Shown one piece after another: positions 63,724 to 64,000 of a DNA stretch of 64,000 nt. A program made the translations under genes and the position numbers. Origin of the DNA: JADKAV01 sp963704075 (GTDB taxonomy: Bacteria > Actinomycetota > Actinomycetes > S36-B12 > UBA10799). Positions within the stretch are counted from its first letter, which is position 1. Every line of letters begins with the position of its first letter. Under the pieces are notes generated by a model, which was given only the letters and a program-made list of their open reading frames with translations, made no database searches and had not been told where the DNA came from. The stretch is from the NCBI GenBank assembly GCA_963704075.1, contig CAVPGV010000008.1:1-64000 (forward strand). Reading direction: 5' to 3'.

Positions 63724-64000
63724 TCAGTGGGCGACGGTGGCCTTCTCGGCACCGGCGCCGGTCAGGGACCGGACCTCCATCTCGGCGTACTTCATCGTGT
63801 CCGCCTTGTTCGGGTCGGTGATGCTGCCCAGCCAGCCCAACAGGAAGGCCAGCGGGATCGAGACCAGCCCGGGGTTGTCCAGCGGGAACCAGGAGAAGTC
63901 GACGCCCTGCAGCATCGACGGGCTCTTGCCGGTCGCCTCGACCACCGGCTTGCCGGACACCACCGGCGAGAAGATGATCAGCGTGACCGAGGTGATCAGA
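63724..64000 (-). CDS. SSS-family acetate-type symporter, C-terminal part
   Basis: The frame is open to the window edge, giving the last 91 residues. VTLIIFSPVVSGKPVVEATGKSPSMLQGVDFSWFPLDNPGLVSIPLAFLLGWLGSITDPNK has the last helix and the tail of ActP-like cation/acetate symporters. Position upstream of acs on the same strand supports acetate uptake. This would be the second SSS symporter of the locus. Confidence 0.8.
   Translation of the reverse strand, partial: LITSVTLIIFSPVVSGKPVVEATGKSPSMLQGVDFSWFPLDNPGLVSIPLAFLLGWLGSITDPNKADTMKYAEMEVRSLTGAGAEKATVAH

Overview
This is a high-GC actinobacterial (Actinomycetota) chromosome segment. The support is GTG/TTG starts, several apparently leaderless genes, a nickel superoxide dismutase with its SodX protease, an F420/flavin split-barrel oxidoreductase, WS/DGAT-type acyltransferases and MoxR/CoxE-type pairs. 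I saw no rRNA, tRNA, transposase, integrase, phage gene or CRISPR array. The genus cannot be fixed from what I can see.

Layout. 1-5.2 kb: three secreted proteins on the minus strand that share modules (a partial extracellular nuclease with a lamin-tail domain, an RCC1-repeat protein, and a lamin-tail/Ig-like protein). 5.2-14.9 kb: a direct tandem duplication of about 4.8 kb, each unit holding a VWA protein and MoxR ATPase (minus) diverging from a WS/DGAT acyltransferase, a split-barrel flavoprotein and a flavodoxin-fold oxidoreductase (plus). The second unit carries several indels. 15-34 kb: mixed metabolic and envelope genes (haloalkane-dehalogenase-like hydrolase, DUF2236 oxygenase, aldehyde dehydrogenase, flavin monooxygenase, YfcC-type carrier, macrodomain protein, fasciclin lipoprotein, DUF1254 and YceI proteins) and an unlisted 43-codon gene with its own promoter and terminator at 23.1 kb.

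34.3-37.9 kb: a compact operon of HTH/PocR-type regulator, sulfide:quinone oxidoreductase-like flavoprotein, DUF1641 protein, DsrC/TusE-like and DsrE-like proteins, ended by a strong hairpin. It looks like a regulated sulfane-sulfur oxidation and trafficking unit and is the most coherent candidate for an under-described system. 38-54 kb: DEAD-box helicase, divergent sodN/sodX, small enzymes, a CREST-like membrane protein, a truncated phosphate permease, SulP transporter, beta-carbonic anhydrase and an MFS exporter. 54.7-64 kb: a tightly overlapping operon of LytS/LytTR two-component system, SSS symporter with small subunit, DUF294 nucleotidyltransferase and PAS-exonuclease, beside acs and the end of a second SSS (acetate-type) symporter. 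Together these suggest sensing, uptake and activation of acetate or a similar small carboxylate.

Two cautions. About a dozen frame disruptions, many in C/G runs or CG repeats, occur across otherwise well-conserved genes; they look more like residual sequencing or assembly indels than decay, but this cannot be settled here. Second, intergenic regions carry long perfect inverted repeats and at least two families of dispersed extragenic repeats.
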